Shown piece by piece: positions 1 through 12,400 of a stretch of 64,000 nt of DNA (positions are counted from its first letter, which is position 1; every line of letters begins with the position of its first letter). The notes beneath the pieces are model-generated. The model did no database searches. It was not told the DNA's origin and saw only the letters and a list, made by a program, of their open reading frames with translations. The stretch comes from Loxodes magnus (Eukaryota; Ciliophora; Karyorelictea; Loxodida; Loxodidae): contig CAMPDV010000090.1 of NCBI GenBank assembly GCA_946699065.1, positions 186,001 to 250,000 on the forward strand, read 5' to 3'. The position numbers were made by a program, and so were the translations under genes.

Positions 1-1009
1 TACTACTTATTAAAATATTTAAAGCGTTTGTAATAAATAAAAAATCTAATTTTTTCTTAAAATCTTTAAAAATCTATTATTTAAATATTATTTTTATTCA
101 GATACAAGCATACAGCTTATAATATACCAAAACCTATTCAACGCAGTCAAAAAAACTATCTTTAAATACCTTCTTATATTCAAATTATACAAGTACTACT
201 TAGATTACTCTATTATTTATCTAATAAAATCAAAAATATAATCAAATAATAATTAAGCTATACCTATATCTAAATACTAATTAAGTCATCACTAACATCA
301 TCAAAATCAACATCTTCAAATTTAGAATACATTATTTACTTTCGCATTTAAACTAACTACTATATATAATTAAAAATATATCTTCTAAAGCCAAAAATAA
401 AATGAAAAATTATAAACCATATACTGTCGATAAAATTCAATCATAATAACTTTTCGAGATTAATATGATAAAAGTAACATTTAAACAACATCGAAATCAA
501 GTTTTTAGTAGGGATGTCTAATGATGAAACAAAGCAAGGAGTATGATGAACTAATAAGCAGAAAATAAAATTTTCTTAAATAAGCTACTTTTTAAAGAAA
601 AAAAATAGAAAACTTCATCTAAAAAATAAGAGTAATCTATCTCAATTTTTATATAGAGAGACATTTTAAAAATTATAACTCAAGCATAACAAAAATAAAT
701 AATGTGCCATAATAATGGGACTCTTCGGATACATATAGAGAGAATTTGGATAACACATAGATTAAGTACGAATAATGCTAACTGGACTTATTCTAATTTT
801 TTATCTTATTAAGAATAACTTAATAATTCTCTAACATAAAAAATGATAATATTTCTCTTATGATATTTCTATCAAGAAGAGAAATATTAATGGATATTAC
901 AGCAATAATAGCTATCTAAGTCTCCACTCTTTAGGTTAGGACAAAAGCTCAGTTCCAATAGTAAAATAGTTATAAGCCTTCGGGAACATTAAAAAAAAAT
1001 TTGCATATA
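1..1009. other. No gene recognised
   Basis: AT-rich sequence. Short Gln/Lys-rich stretches can be read with the altered code, but none has the composition or motifs of a protein that I can support. It ends where the inverted-repeat arm begins. Confidence 0.4.
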
Positions 1010-1535
1010 AATAAATAAATTTGATTATAGAGCGCGTAGCACTCTCGTTGGTGCGCAGCTCTTTAAAAAATGTTTCATACTGACAAGAATGTTTCTTACT
1101 GATAAAATTATCAGATACTGATAAACCTTGTTCAATACTGGTATAATTATTCAGTACTGATAAAAATGTTCAATACTGATATAGTTTCAGAATACTCGTA
1201 ATCTTTAATATTTGTTGGAGGTCCAAGGACATGACAGGATTGTGTCTCATTGCATCACCAAAGCAGAGGACGACATGTGTCAATTATGGGTACTTAATAT
1301 CCCCACCTCTGACGAAGCTCGCAATATTATTTCTTTTTCGTTCCAGAATTACAAATAAACAAAGCCAAGCCAGTGTCGAAGGTCTAAGAATCTTATGTCT
1401 CGAGGCCAAACCAAAGCAGAGGAAGACATAAAGTCGATTATGGGTACTTAACTTCCTAACCTCTGATGAAGATGACCTTGTTGTTCACCTTCGAACAACT
1501 ATTGCGGTTTTAAAAAAATATATATAATAATATTG
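1010..1535 (+). repeat. Left arm of a long inverted repeat (partner 58055-58570)
   Basis: About 520 bp match the reverse complement of 58055-58570 with only scattered differences. From outside in, the arm contains a GC-rich hairpin (1029-1062), a run of short iterations built on CAGTACTGA (about 1075-1190), and two tandem copies of a roughly 75-bp GC-richer unit (about 1240-1320 and 1390-1480). The tandem units can be read as short peptides but show no intact gene. The same hairpin type closes several other elements in the window, so the arm is probably a mobile-element fragment inserted in opposite orientation at two places. Confidence 0.85.
1029..1062 (-). other. GC-rich element-terminal hairpin
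   Basis: The stem pairs AGAGC..GCAC with GTGC..GCTCT around a short loop. Related hairpins lie at 42911-42941, 44558-44590, 48642-48674, 57104-57139 and 58521-58554, each at the 3' side of an element. Stem bases differ between copies while pairing is kept. Confidence 0.7.
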
Positions 1536-1635
1536 AGCTCGAATAACAAACTCTATTCCAAAAGATTTGTTTAAATATTTAAACTAGCGTAAAATAGCTT
1601 AAATGACAGCTAATTAATTGTAAATTATATTAAAT

Positions 1636-1860
1636 TATAAAATGGATATCGGTCGCTGTTAGGAGAACTAGTAGATAATCTGGGGCAGTGTAAATTACAT
1701 TGCGAGTAATCTTGCACTAGATGCAACATGGAGAAGGGTTGATAAGCTGAGAAGAAGCAAACCTAACTGCTCGAGGGCTCTTGCTAGCAGTATGAAAGGT
1801 TGACTGACGAGCCATTTAATAGTCTTAATTACTAATTCTTATTTGGATCTTATTCAATAA
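1636..1860 (+). other. GC-rich island, candidate short coding segment or structured RNA
   Basis: This block is far richer in G+C than its surroundings. With the altered code it opens at ATG 1642 and reads as a basic peptide of about 75 residues with two Arg/Lys patches (for example WRRVDKLRRSKPN). It also contains a clean hairpin near 1770-1796 (CTGCTCGAG pairing with CTTGCTAGCAG). Either a diverged coding fragment or an RNA gene is possible. I recognise no family. Confidence 0.3.
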
Positions 1861-2344
1861 GATTGGAGCATTTGATTCAAACCTCAAAAAAATTAAAAAA
1901 AAAGTTCTCCATTTGGAATAAGCTGATGTGCCTCATTGGAGGAATAGAATGGCAACAAAAAAAGTATGAGAATACTTTTATAAATATTAATAATGATAGA
2001 TCTACATGTAACGAGGTACTACTCACCCTATAATCATATTTATTTAAATAGTTTTTTGTTATATGCTCGTGTTAGGTAAAATTTACCTTGCTTTATATTT
2101 AAAATTCCTTTAAGCATCAATATTATTCTGATTTTTGGCAAAATTAATACAAAACTTAGTTTTTTAAATCTTAAATTTTCAATTTTTTATCAAGAGTTTT
2201 CGCATCTGATTTATTTCCTTTTTTGCACTAATAGTATTAAAAATGGTTTATCAAACACGCAAAATCCTTTGCAATAAATTAACTTTGCTTTTTACTATAT
2301 TTTAAATTAAGAGCACATAAAATTTAAATAAAAGAAGATATTGG

Positions 2345-3145
2345 AACAAAAAATAGTAGCTTTGAAAAGGATTTGTTGAAGAGGTAAAAAGGAATGAAAG
2401 AGTCTGAGATATTTTTTAAATTACTCCTCATAAAGCAGTAGTAAAGCATGTGAGCCTTTTTGGTGAGACTAAGAAGCCCTAGAAAAAAAAAACTCTAGCA
2501 ATTTACCTAAGAACTTTCAATCTAAGATATTCAATAATTTGAAGCCTTAAACTAAATCAGGAGTTGGAAAAACTCAAAAATGAAGAATTTGCTACTCTTA
2601 TTAAGGAATTAATGAATCACTTGGACATTTAAGAATAAAAAAAAGTTTAGCTACAAAAAAAACTGGAGTGTCATATTGAAGTGTATCATCGCCATGGATT
2701 CTCTCAATGAAATAAGAATAATTCCAAGAATTTAAGAGAGGTATTGGAATATTGGGAGAACAACAGGACATCAAGTTGTAAGAGGTGTTTGTTAATGATT
2801 TTAGAGAGAATAGATATAAGGAATAAAGCAAGAAACTATTACCAGGATGGAAATAGAATCGAAGATATCAATATGATGTTAAACATTAAAATAGGCAAGA
2901 AATATTAAAAAAAAATATCATAGTTACCACTCTTATAGAAATTTGCTAAGAAAATGTTTTATTTATTGAGCAGAGAAGAAAGGAAGCCGAGAAAATCTTA
3001 AGAGAGGTAACAATATTATAACCACACCGAATGGAGTATATAAAGGAAAGATATTGGCCTCAATTATTAGCTTGCCCTTTTACTCACAATAGAGAAACAT
3101 TAAGATTTCTATATTAAGCATAAGGGTAAATAATTTTCCGAATGA
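2345..3145 (+). CDS. Unrecognised coding region, partial model
   Basis: With TAA/TAG as Gln and TGA as Trp, one frame gives a Lys/Glu/Gln-rich protein of about 260 residues with amphipathic helices (for example ELEKLKNEEFATLIKELMNH) and two paired cysteines (SSCKRC). The first in-frame TGA after the coding-like composition ends is 3143-3145. The true start was not found. An antisense ORF at 2601-2831 is its shadow. It lies beside zinc-knuckle elements and may belong to one, but I see no CCHC box, so no function is assigned. Confidence 0.4.
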
Positions 3146-3349
3146 TTAATGATCAAATATTGCTCATTTTTTTGATTCACTACTTTATATAATAATTAGA
3201 ACTAAAAAATGAAGAATTAAAATGTATGAGAAAAATTAAATAACATTTTTAATAAATTCTTAATTAAACCATGAAAGCTTATGATATAGATAAATTTTAA
3301 AATTACATATTTTATTAAAGTAACTTCTCCTTTATTAGGTTTATTATAT

Positions 3350-4060
3350 ATTATTTTATGGAGAAAGTTAATTCCCAATAATAACCTTCTTCTTTATGAT
3401 GGAATTGTATTATGTCTTCCTTTCTCTTATTTCCGCTGAGTTTTTTCTTCATGAGTTTTTCTTCGTCAAACTGATATTGTCTTTTGTTTCATTCTCTTGC
3501 TTCCATTTTTATTTGAGGTATTGTTTGTAGGATTTATTGTTCTTCCCTTCTGTAAAGCTTTGCTTCTCATGTGCAGTATATCATAAGAATTTTATTTCAA
3601 TTTTTTCGTTCTTCTATTTTTCTTTTTTCCTAAAATTTCCAACAGTTTTTTAACTTGTGGCCTTGCTTCTTACAATATCAGCGCCTTGCTATCGATTTTC
3701 TGTATGTATAAATTAATACTTAATTTATTTCTTCTTTCTCTACCTCTACATATTGGAATCACAGCTCATCCCATTTTATATTTTCTAGTTCCTTTCAGAA
3801 TTTATTATTTATAAGCTTTATTCAGTCTGGTGGATTATTGAGAATATTGCCGATCAAAAGGCCTATCAGATATATTATTTTAACTTATTGTTTTCTTGCC
3901 TCAGTTAATCATTATGCTAAATTAGAACACTCACCTTGTTCAAAAATTCTTAGACTGCTTGCTGGAGTTCGTGATTTTCTTTTTGTAGATATTAAAAATA
4001 GATTTATATTTGTTATTGTATTTTAGTGATCTAATTTGGAGATTTTTATTTTTTAGGTTC
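3350..4060 (-). pseudogene. Zinc-knuckle (Gag-like) element ORF, repeat copy 1
   Basis: The minus strand reads, in order, a coiled-coil (KENHELQQAVQEF region), a spacer with several Trp, then a knuckle-like box (WYCKKQGHKLKNCW), then N-Trp-NKILMIY followed by KLYRR. The box keeps C-x4-H-x4-C, but the first Cys is CGC (Arg) in both this copy and the 61-kb copy. The Trp before NKILMIY is TGA and aligns with TGG in the intact element at 20943-21713. At least one frame change lies near 3870 between the coiled-coil and the spacer. Probably a decayed copy of the retroposon family. Confidence 0.6.
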
Positions 4061-4229
4061 CATTTTATTACATATCCTAATATTTTTCATTCCAATGAAA
4101 AATTATTAGATAAAAGGAGATAAAATTCTTAGCTTTTTATTTTAAAAGCTCTTTGTTTATTTTTTTAATGAAAGGCTTTATTATACTTTTGCTTATCATT
4201 TTTGTCAAATAATTTACTAGGAAAATTTT

Positions 4230-5322
4230 TTGTCTCATAAACTACTCAGATATTTACCCTAATTTAATTAATTTGCCATCCAAAGTTTTTCATGACAATA
4301 TTCGGAATTATTTTACCCATCTGCATAAATAAACTTTTTTATTTACTTTTAAGAGCACTGGTTAAAATATGATTTATAGAAAAAATCCAAATATATCTAC
4401 TCAAACTATTAAGCAAGATCATCGTCTTTGATACCACATTGATATTAACGATTATAGCTTTTCGTTTGTCTTTTCCAATAAGAATGGTTTCGTTCAAGTT
4501 TTATTATCCTATTTACCTTAGAAACTGAATTTTTAAAAGATTGCTCCAAATGCATTTCTTACCTTCTAAGTAAAAGTAAAAATATGTAATGTTTGCTTCT
4601 TTAAAGGATTGAAAGATTATTTCTATTAGCCTTTACCAAGATACAATTATGCCATTTATTTAGATTCAATAATTTTTACTCATAGCAGTTTTCGAATGAA
4701 ATCATATAAGACTAACAAGCATATAAAATTAAAATGCTCTAGAATTCCACAGAGTCAGAGTTTTATTATACTCGTTTTGATAAAATATGAAAACTGACAA
4801 AAAAAACTATTTTTTGATTTTGATCCCTCTGATAAAATGATAGATGCTCAAAATTACTAAACTACTATAAAAGCATGATCAACACTCATTATTGAGCACT
4901 TTATTTTTATGCATACAAGCATATTCGTATTTTTCTCAAGTTTATTAAGATAATAACTGATAATGGAATAGTAATGTAGAATGATAAGATAGTAGATGTA
5001 ATTGTTGATAAAGATTGAGTATAAAAATCTTAAACGAGAATCGTTAGAATAATTTCATTTTTCTGCTTAGAAAACTATATATCTGACGTTACTCTTCAGT
5101 TAAAAGAGATAATATTATATTAAAGATGATTTGTCTTAATTAGTTAGAGAACTGAATATGATAACAATAGTATGTTATATTCTCATTTGAAAATACTTGA
5201 AGTAAGCTTAAATTTATCCTTCTAAAAGTTTAAAAAAAATAAAAGATTTAAAAGATAAAGTTCGACTGAACTTTTAAATTCTGTACATAATTACTATTAA
5301 TCTACACTTTTAATAATATTTT
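4230..5322 (+). pseudogene. Decayed two-pass membrane-protein family copy (F1)
   Basis: The plus strand carries the family signatures in order: NYSDIYPNLINL (compare NYIDIYPTQISLL in copy B), GQNMIYRKNPNI, a CNVCFFKG motif, and a TGA-encoded Trp at about 4868 where copy D has TGG. The transmembrane segment and much of the second half are frame-broken. The second membrane segment and C-terminal region cannot be followed, and the gene is cut at 5322 by an inserted element. The 61-kb repeat carries the same decayed gene without the insertion. Confidence 0.65.
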
Positions 5323-6163
5323 AAAAAAAATGGATTAATCTCTTCGACTCTCAAAGAATTAACTTAAAAACCTAAAAAGAAAAGCGGCAAAAGAAATGTA
5401 GAAAAAACAATAGCAACGAGAGAAGTCAAGTTCGTCATCAGAAGGTAAAGTGATGGTAGGACCTATAGAGATAAGATAACCTAAGAACGAAGCTGATCAA
5501 AAACTTTAAATTTAATTAGATCAAATGTAAAAATTAATTTCAAAGTATGAAGAAATAGCTTATAACTAAGGAGAAAAATAAGGGAATTAATGAATAGCAT
5601 AGAGGATTAAAACAACGAATTATTAATACTCAGAAGACAGCTCATTCAAAGCAATTTGATAACGGAAGAACAACTCTGAACTTAGTCACAATAAAACTTT
5701 AAATATGACACGAAAATGGAAATAGAAAAAACACCAATATACTCAAAAGTAGAATAAAATACAGGAAAAGAAATGATCGATATGAACTTCATTTAAAGAC
5801 TAGAAAAAATAGAAAATAAACTATCGATAAAAAGAATGAAATAAAAACGAGAAAATAAGCTGTGCTGATATTGTAAATTAGATAATCATTTATTAAGAAA
5901 CTGCTGATAATGAAAGAGAATAAACGAATAGGAGCAGAAAAGAACATGAAGACAACTTAACAAACTATGGATAACGCAAACTGGGATTTATAAATAAAAA
6001 ATCTTCGCAAGACCACTTGGAAGTTTATAGTGGTAACCTCCCACTTTCAAAAAAGGTCGTGGAACACACCCACGTTTAAAAAAATGTCCGCAGGAACTGG
6101 TCGAAATTCCAGGAAATGCAAAACCTTAATAACTTTAAGTATATTATTATTATTATTATTATT
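5323..6163 (+). mobile_element. Zinc-knuckle retroposon insertion, 841 bp
   Basis: The insertion is absent from the empty site in the 63.4-kb repeat copy and flanked by the direct repeat TAATAATATTTT (5311-5322 and 6164-6175). It starts with a poly-A run leading straight into ATG (5330), as do the elements at 20892 and 47506. Its ORF reads a basic Gln-rich start, a coiled-coil, a knuckle C-W-Y-C-x4-H-x4-C with TGA for Trp, then the RTWRQLNKLW motif. A frame change near 5585 and another near 5680 disrupt it. The 3' end is a (TTA)n tract. Variable duplication length and the simple-repeat tail suggest LINE-type integration. Confidence 0.85.
5330..6120 (+). pseudogene. Coiled-coil plus CCHC zinc-knuckle protein, frame-broken
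   Basis: This is the ORF of the element above. The N-terminus is MDQSLRLSKNQLKNLKR, then a Glu/Gln coiled-coil, then a nucleic-acid-binding knuckle (Cys, Cys, His, Cys at 2-4-4 spacing). A basic C-terminal tail contains GRGTHPRLKK. CCHC knuckles of this spacing are typical of retroelement Gag/ORF1 nucleocapsids and single-strand nucleic-acid binders. TGA codons fall next to the cysteines and in the downstream Trp motif, consistent with Trp. Two indels mean it cannot be translated in one frame. Confidence 0.7.
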
Positions 6164-7196
6164 AATAATATTTTTTAGCTTTTATGCTTAGAAATCCTTT
6201 CACTATTACTTAAAATACTTAAAAATAAGAAAAAAAACTAAAAAGCATTGAAATATACCATTATTCTTAATCACCTACTATAAGTTTTAGTTTTTCTTTT
6301 ATCTCAGTATTAAAGCTATATATAAAAAGGGTAGCTTACTTCATCAAAATCAAATTGAATTTGCAAAGAAATTAATCCTATCTTTTAAAGAATATCTAGA
6401 ATTAGCCTTTTATTTAAGTCTAAATTATATTCAATTTATTACTTAGAGTTAGTTAATAATTAACTTAACAAGATTTAGTTTTTAATTAGTAAGCATTATG
6501 TTTTATTAAAGTCATAGTGCTATTTGGATATTTTTGTATCTCTTTAGTGAGAAAATTAAAGTTTATCGATTTTTAAGGATTTTATAAGGTCTTAAAAAGG
6601 AGAGTTCTAAAAAGTGTAATTGAAGTTTAGAAATGAAATTGGAGGAAGAATTGTTTCCACTTTAGCGATATGCATTACTCATAAAAGAAATTCATAAGTT
6701 AAAATTGATAAAAAAGAGCGAAAATCATTAGATGTCTTTTAGATGATTCTTTTATAGCATTATTGAGGTAGACTTTGATTTAACATTTTCTTTATTAAAT
6801 AAAATTTTTCTTAAATTAAATCTTTAGTAAAGACTCATAAATTAATTTGCATGCGTAGCAAGCAATTTTTAAGTTACCAAGAAAAATATTTCTCTTACTT
6901 AATTTAAAGTTTAATGATCTAGTTTAATACCATTCATGAAGGAAATTATTCATTAAATAGAATAAAAACAAAAAAAGTTTAAAAAGGAAATTTTCATTTC
7001 TTTTTGTTTAAAAATTTTTGTTTATTTAAGATTTTTTATTTTAGCAAGATGTTGCGAAAACGTTATTTATTTGAGAAATTAATTTAAAGATAAAAATGAT
7101 TTATCTCGCTCTTTTTGATAAATATACCTTAAAAATTATAAGAGAATTTAATTTAATTAGAAAAAATCTTATAAGATAAGTATAAATTTCGCTAAG
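6164..7196. other. AT-rich repeat tail and spacer, no gene recognised
   Basis: The first 600 bp continue the direct repeat (compare 63392-64000). The remainder leads to the stop of the next gene. I see no coding signal. Confidence 0.5.
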
Positions 7197-9413
7197 TCAT
7201 TCGCTATTCATTATTTCTACATTTTTAAGCATCTTTTTATCTATCATTTCAAATAATTTTTTATCAATTGGATCATTTGATTCCTTATTGATTACTTAAC
7301 TACAAAATTCGATAACTTTATCTAGATCCTTTTAAACAGAAGAATTTTCTTATATAGTGCTTTCTTTAAATTTAATCGAAGGAGATAAGGAGAACTATGT
7401 ACTACTCTATGATTCCTCTTGATTAATTTTGATTGCTGGTTTGGAAATATAATTAAAAACGATAATCTAATCTTCATTGAAGATTATTTTCTTCAACTTT
7501 TCAAGCTCTATCATTTTTTTAACTAAAAAATCAGCTTATAAATAATCTTAAATTGTCTCATCTGCTTTTTCAAAAAGTTCAAATTTCTTTTATTTAATAT
7601 TTCCAACCTGAAATTTATTGTATTTGCTTTTCAAGAAACTAGCAAATCTGTAAAAATAGAATTGAAAAAAGTTAATTTTTAAATTGTCTACATTTCTCAC
7701 TTGATTTTCTAAATATAAGTTCTTTTATTCATTCGTCATTCTAAGACTTATTGTTCTTTTATTTTACTAATAAAATTAAAAGTTTTCTGCATCCTCGTTA
7801 CTTGATATAGGGCTAGATTTTATGCTACTTTTTTCTTAAATTCTATTTTAATTTTCTCCTCAAGTTTATGAAAGTTAATCGTTACCTTTTTAGGTGGCAA
7901 CATTTAAAAAATTAAGTTTGGTATCTTCAACTTCTTAGATTTGATGAATATGCTTTTTTATCTCTTCTTCACTTGATGTTTTTTCATTTTAGTTTTTCTA
8001 AATTTCAGTTAACTATTCATTTTAGACCTGCTTATATAAAGATTCAAATTAATTATTTTTATCTTTTTTATTTCTCAAATGATCGTGTATAAACTAGCGT
8101 ATTCCAATTTCTTGATCTTCAATTTAATTTTCATACTATTCATTGCTTTGATTTTGTTTGTCTTCATTTAGAGAATTTATTCTGGAAGGTTTTTTATACT
8201 CTATTTTTTTTCTTTTTTTATATCATCTCAAATTTTCTTTCAATAAGTCTTCTATCTCATTATAGCTAAATTTCAGTTTTTATTATTAGACTATATTTCC
8301 AGTTTAAATTCTAATTTTATCCTCTAAAGTTTGAATTCCAATTTTGTTCTATTTTTATTCTAAATTCAACTCTCCAACATCAAAAATATCTTGAACAAAA
8401 CTATATGAAAAAGCATATCTCGAATACATTTAAACGAGAAAACTGCAGATTATAATTATTATATTAAGAACACCACCGATTTATGAAATCACGTCTTGAA
8501 ACTTCTTATACTTTCTCTTGTACTGAAGTATGTTATCAGATGAAAAAATGTTAAGCATGAAGATGTAAGGATTCTACATATTATAATTTGAGGTTATTTC
8601 TACTTAATCTTTATCTATCACAACATCTTTTATCGTATTTCTATTCTCCATCATAAATCCATCATCAGTTATTATCTCAACAGGCTTGAAAAAAATATTA
8701 GTAAATTTGCTTTGATATAGATCAAGTGCTCAATATTATGTGCTAAGTATACTGTTGACTGGTTTTTCATAGTTCGAAATATCAATTATTTTATCAGAAA
8801 AAAAGATATTAAATTATAGTTATTTCGAAATCAATTCTTCAATCTCTTCTCTCTATGCACATTGTATATCCGAGTCTGTATTATTCTAGCACATTTTAAT
8901 TTTTATATAAATGCCTTTCATTTTAGCTTCAGTTCAAAAACCTCCTAAATCAAAAACGCTTTAATCGAAACATATGTTTTGCTTATATTGCTAATTAAAG
9001 CCATTAAATTCATCTTCAAATCCTTTGAAGAAACTTTCGTTGCATTATTTTATTGGAATTTAGGTGTATATTGCTTTCAAATTTTCCGCCATTATATAAC
9101 CTACTTCGAAGGTAAGATAAGAGCGAGGTACTTGAAGAAGTTAAGTGCTATTTGTAAAGGTGAAAGAAAAACTATAATTATTTATACCTATATACTACCA
9201 AGGACGATGCTCTTATTTAATCGATTAAGATATTACGCTTGGATTAATTTTATAAAACAAATCTTAACCCATATTTATAAAAGCAATCAAAATGAGTACA
9301 TAAGTACAGATGGATAAAATAGTTCCCAAAGAGGAGTGGAATCCTTTCGCCCCTTTGTACATTAAATTAATTGGAAAAGGATAAATATCAATGAAGTTAA
9401 GGTACCTCTACAT
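7197..9413 (-). CDS. Two-pass membrane protein of an amplified family, copy A (738 aa)
   Basis: One unbroken frame from ATG (9411-9413) to TGA (7197-7199) if TAA/TAG are Gln and TGA is Trp. Order: short cytosolic start with YIDIYP; membrane segment about residues 28-49 (ILSICTYVLILIAFINMG); an extracytosolic region with spaced Cys (QCNESFFKGF, CFD, MCQN); a QYKRKYKKFQDVISQIGG motif leading into a second membrane segment near residue 320; then a long Gln/Glu/Lys-rich tail with a conserved helix (FNYISKP). In-frame TGA at 8934-8936 and 8730-8732 match Trp (TGG) in copy D. Function unknown. It resembles the large anonymous transmembrane families of ciliates. The plus-strand ORF at 8979-9317 is its shadow. 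Confidence 0.85.
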
Positions 9414-12400
9414 TTTATTTTTCAATTATAAGTAATTTATTTTATTATTTATATTTATTCACAACTTTTATTCAAAGTTGGGTAAATAATTATATGCCAC
9501 GAAATATTTTACATCTAAAGATATGAAATTTAGAAAAAGTAAAAATTCGAAAGCTCAGAGTTTTAGGTTTATTTTTATCCAAATTCCGCATCGATGAGAC
9601 TTAAGTAAAAAATGCACTTTAAATTTTCTTTTTTTATTCTAAAATTCATAAAGTATTCTTTTATGCTCTTCTTAACTTTTCTCTTTTATGGTATATCTTA
9701 TAATGCAAGGATTATGAAAGAGCTTTTATTTTAAGAATTAATTCAACTAAATTTAAATTTTATTTCTAGAAAAATTTTTTATGCTTTATTAAATCTTAAA
9801 AAGGCTTATGGTATTAACAAATTTTGGATAAATATGATGAGAAGTAAGTTAAAGAGAGGAAATTTTTATTTTAAGTTTATAATATATAATACTTTCTAAT
9901 TCTTTTTATTTTAACAAGTAGTTTTTTTGTGTATTACTCACTGTATACTTCTAAAATTTTAGCATGTAACAAAATATAAGATTTGTGTGAAAAATATCGA
10001 AATATAATGACTGAGAATAAAGCAATTGGTACACTATTTAATCACCAGAATTATATCATTTCTCATAAAAAAATTTTCGTTTGAATCTACATCAAATTTG
10101 AGAAAAAATTTTCCTTTATTTTGTAATCTTTTTTCATTTCATTTCATTTCTTTTAATAAAATATTTTTTATTTAAAAAAATTCCTTAATCATAATTTTAA
10201 ATTTTTGAAAAAAAGATGCAGAAAAATATGAAATAAGTTTAAGAAAAAAAAAGTGAGGAATTAAAAAAAAATTTTATCTAAAGAAATCATAAATTTTTAG
10301 TAATAAAATTTAAAAAAAATTGGACTTAAAATTTAAAAATATTATTGGGTATAGAAAAGCAATCTAAATTTCGAGAAGTAATTTTTTAATTTAATTACAA
10401 AAAATTTAAAATTATGTAAAAAAACAAAATAATATAATAAAATTTTAGTTAGATATTTATTTATTTAAATATTTTATAATTAAAGTTACGAATTCCATAT
10501 TAAACAATCATTCACTTTAAATAAATTTTATTTAGTAATTAAATGGAAATAAAATAATTTTTAGGTAAATTAAAATTTTACTTAATTTTCTTCTCTAAAT
10601 AAATTGAAAATTAAAAGTATAATTTCATTTTTACTTTCTCTAACTGTAAAAATAACTTAAAATAATTAATAAAATTAAAATTTTTAAATTTATTTTATTT
10701 TGATTATCTAAAATATTGCATAAAAATAAAATTTTTGCTAAAGTAAAATTATATTAGATTAAAAAAATCTGAAAACTAAAATTTTAATAACTAAAACTTT
10801 TATAATTATTTTAAAATTTTATAAACATAGATATGCTTTGTAAATATATATGTAATAACTAATATATCATCATTAAAATTAAAGAATTTTTATTTTATTT
10901 TATTTTATTTTTAAAATTCAAATTAAAAAAATTATAAATAAACTTAAATATATTTAGAAAAAAGAAATTTATTAAATTATAGTTTATTTAGAAGATGTGG
11001 AGTTACTAAAATCTTAAATTTTGAAAAAGTCAAGAATATTTAAATTTTTTTAATTTTCTAATTTAAAATTAATAAAATATAATTGCAAAAAAGAAAAAAA
11101 GTTATATAAGATATTTTTTCAAGATGATGATTTATTTTATTTAAACCTAAAAACTGAAGATTTTTTTTCAAATAAATAAAACTTAGTAGTATTATATACT
11201 TAAATATAAAAATGTTAATTAAATACATTTATTTTACTAATTTATTTCAAGATAAATCAAAATTATAAATATATTTGATTTTATGAGACTATTTTTAATC
11301 AAATAAAAAAAGCAACTTAATCTGAAATAATATTATAAAAATAAAGTTAATTTTAAATTAATAATATTTTTATTTTACCCAATAAATGAAAATTTTTATT
11401 TTATTAATATTTACATCTAAATAAATTACAAGTTTTTCTAAAATATTTTAGAAGTTTATTTATAAAATTTAATTTTCAAAAGTATTATAAGATACTTTAT
11501 TTAATAAATCTAATAAATTAATTTTATGCTAATTATTCTTCCAATAAATGCTCATTTTATAATTTTTACTTAACTTAAATAATTAAAAAAAGGAAAAATT
11601 CGTAAATTTTTTTATTTTATATTTTCATAAGTTAAATATTTTATATCTTATAATACTATAAATTAATATTCTGTTTTATAATTTAATATAAATTTAATTA
11701 TTTTTTAGGCAAAAAAGTTTTCTTTTTCTTAGTTTTTTAAGTTTTTACATTCTTTCATTCAAATGGACAAAATCCAAATAATTTATCGTTTATTTTTTTT
11801 TTTTTTATTTTTTTATTTTAATATTTTCAAGTGAAATAATACCAAAAATTTAGTAAGAAAGTTTTCTTTTAGTTAGAGATTGATCTATAGTTTTTCTGCA
11901 TCCAACGAACAAAAATTGAAAGAATGCTTTTATTTATTATTTTTTATTTTAGAAAAGTTAATTAGTTTAAAACTAATTTAAAGAAATTTCATATCATAGA
12001 AAAAGCGATATCGCAAAAGTTTATAATTAATCAACATCAAAAGACAGAAAAAAAATGTAAAACGAAAAAAAGAGAAAAGCATGAATTATCTGCAGTTTAA
12101 TTAATCTCTTTGAGAAAAATTTTATTATGTGGTCAAAATAACAATAAATCATTAATAATAAAGAAGAATTAAAATTTTTTAATTTATCTATGTTTCCAAC
12201 TTTAGTATAAAAATAAAATGTAGAAGCATATCTATTAATAAACCAAAATTATATATTCACATTCTAATCAAAAATGAAAAATTTAATATGTTATTTTCTA
12301 AAAATTAGTTGAATCAATAAAAATCTTAATTACTAAATAAAATGTTGTTTATTGCTTAGAATTTATCTCTTTTCAAAAAATGAATAAATATAAAAAAGAT

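Larger units (their letters stand above)
3155..6780 (+). repeat. Left copy of a 2.7-kb direct repeat (with an inserted element)
   Basis: It aligns almost continuously with 61255-64000 on the same strand. The only large difference is the 841-bp insertion at 5323-6163. Contents are a minus-strand zinc-knuckle ORF (about 3350-4060), a plus-strand decayed copy of the two-pass membrane-protein family (about 4230-5322), and AT-rich sequence. The right copy runs off the window edge, so the full length is unknown. Confidence 0.9.

Noticed and set aside
1075-1190. CRISPR-like array (CAGTACTGA iterations)
   Set aside because: Irregular short spacing, no unique spacers, eukaryotic context; also mirrored in the other inverted-repeat arm.
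1863-1890. Possible tRNA T-arm (GATTCAAACC)
   Set aside because: No matching acceptor, anticodon or D arms at the right spacing.
8979-9317. 112-aa ORF on the plus strand
   Set aside because: Antisense to the conserved N-terminal ectodomain of copy A, which has paralogue support on the minus strand.
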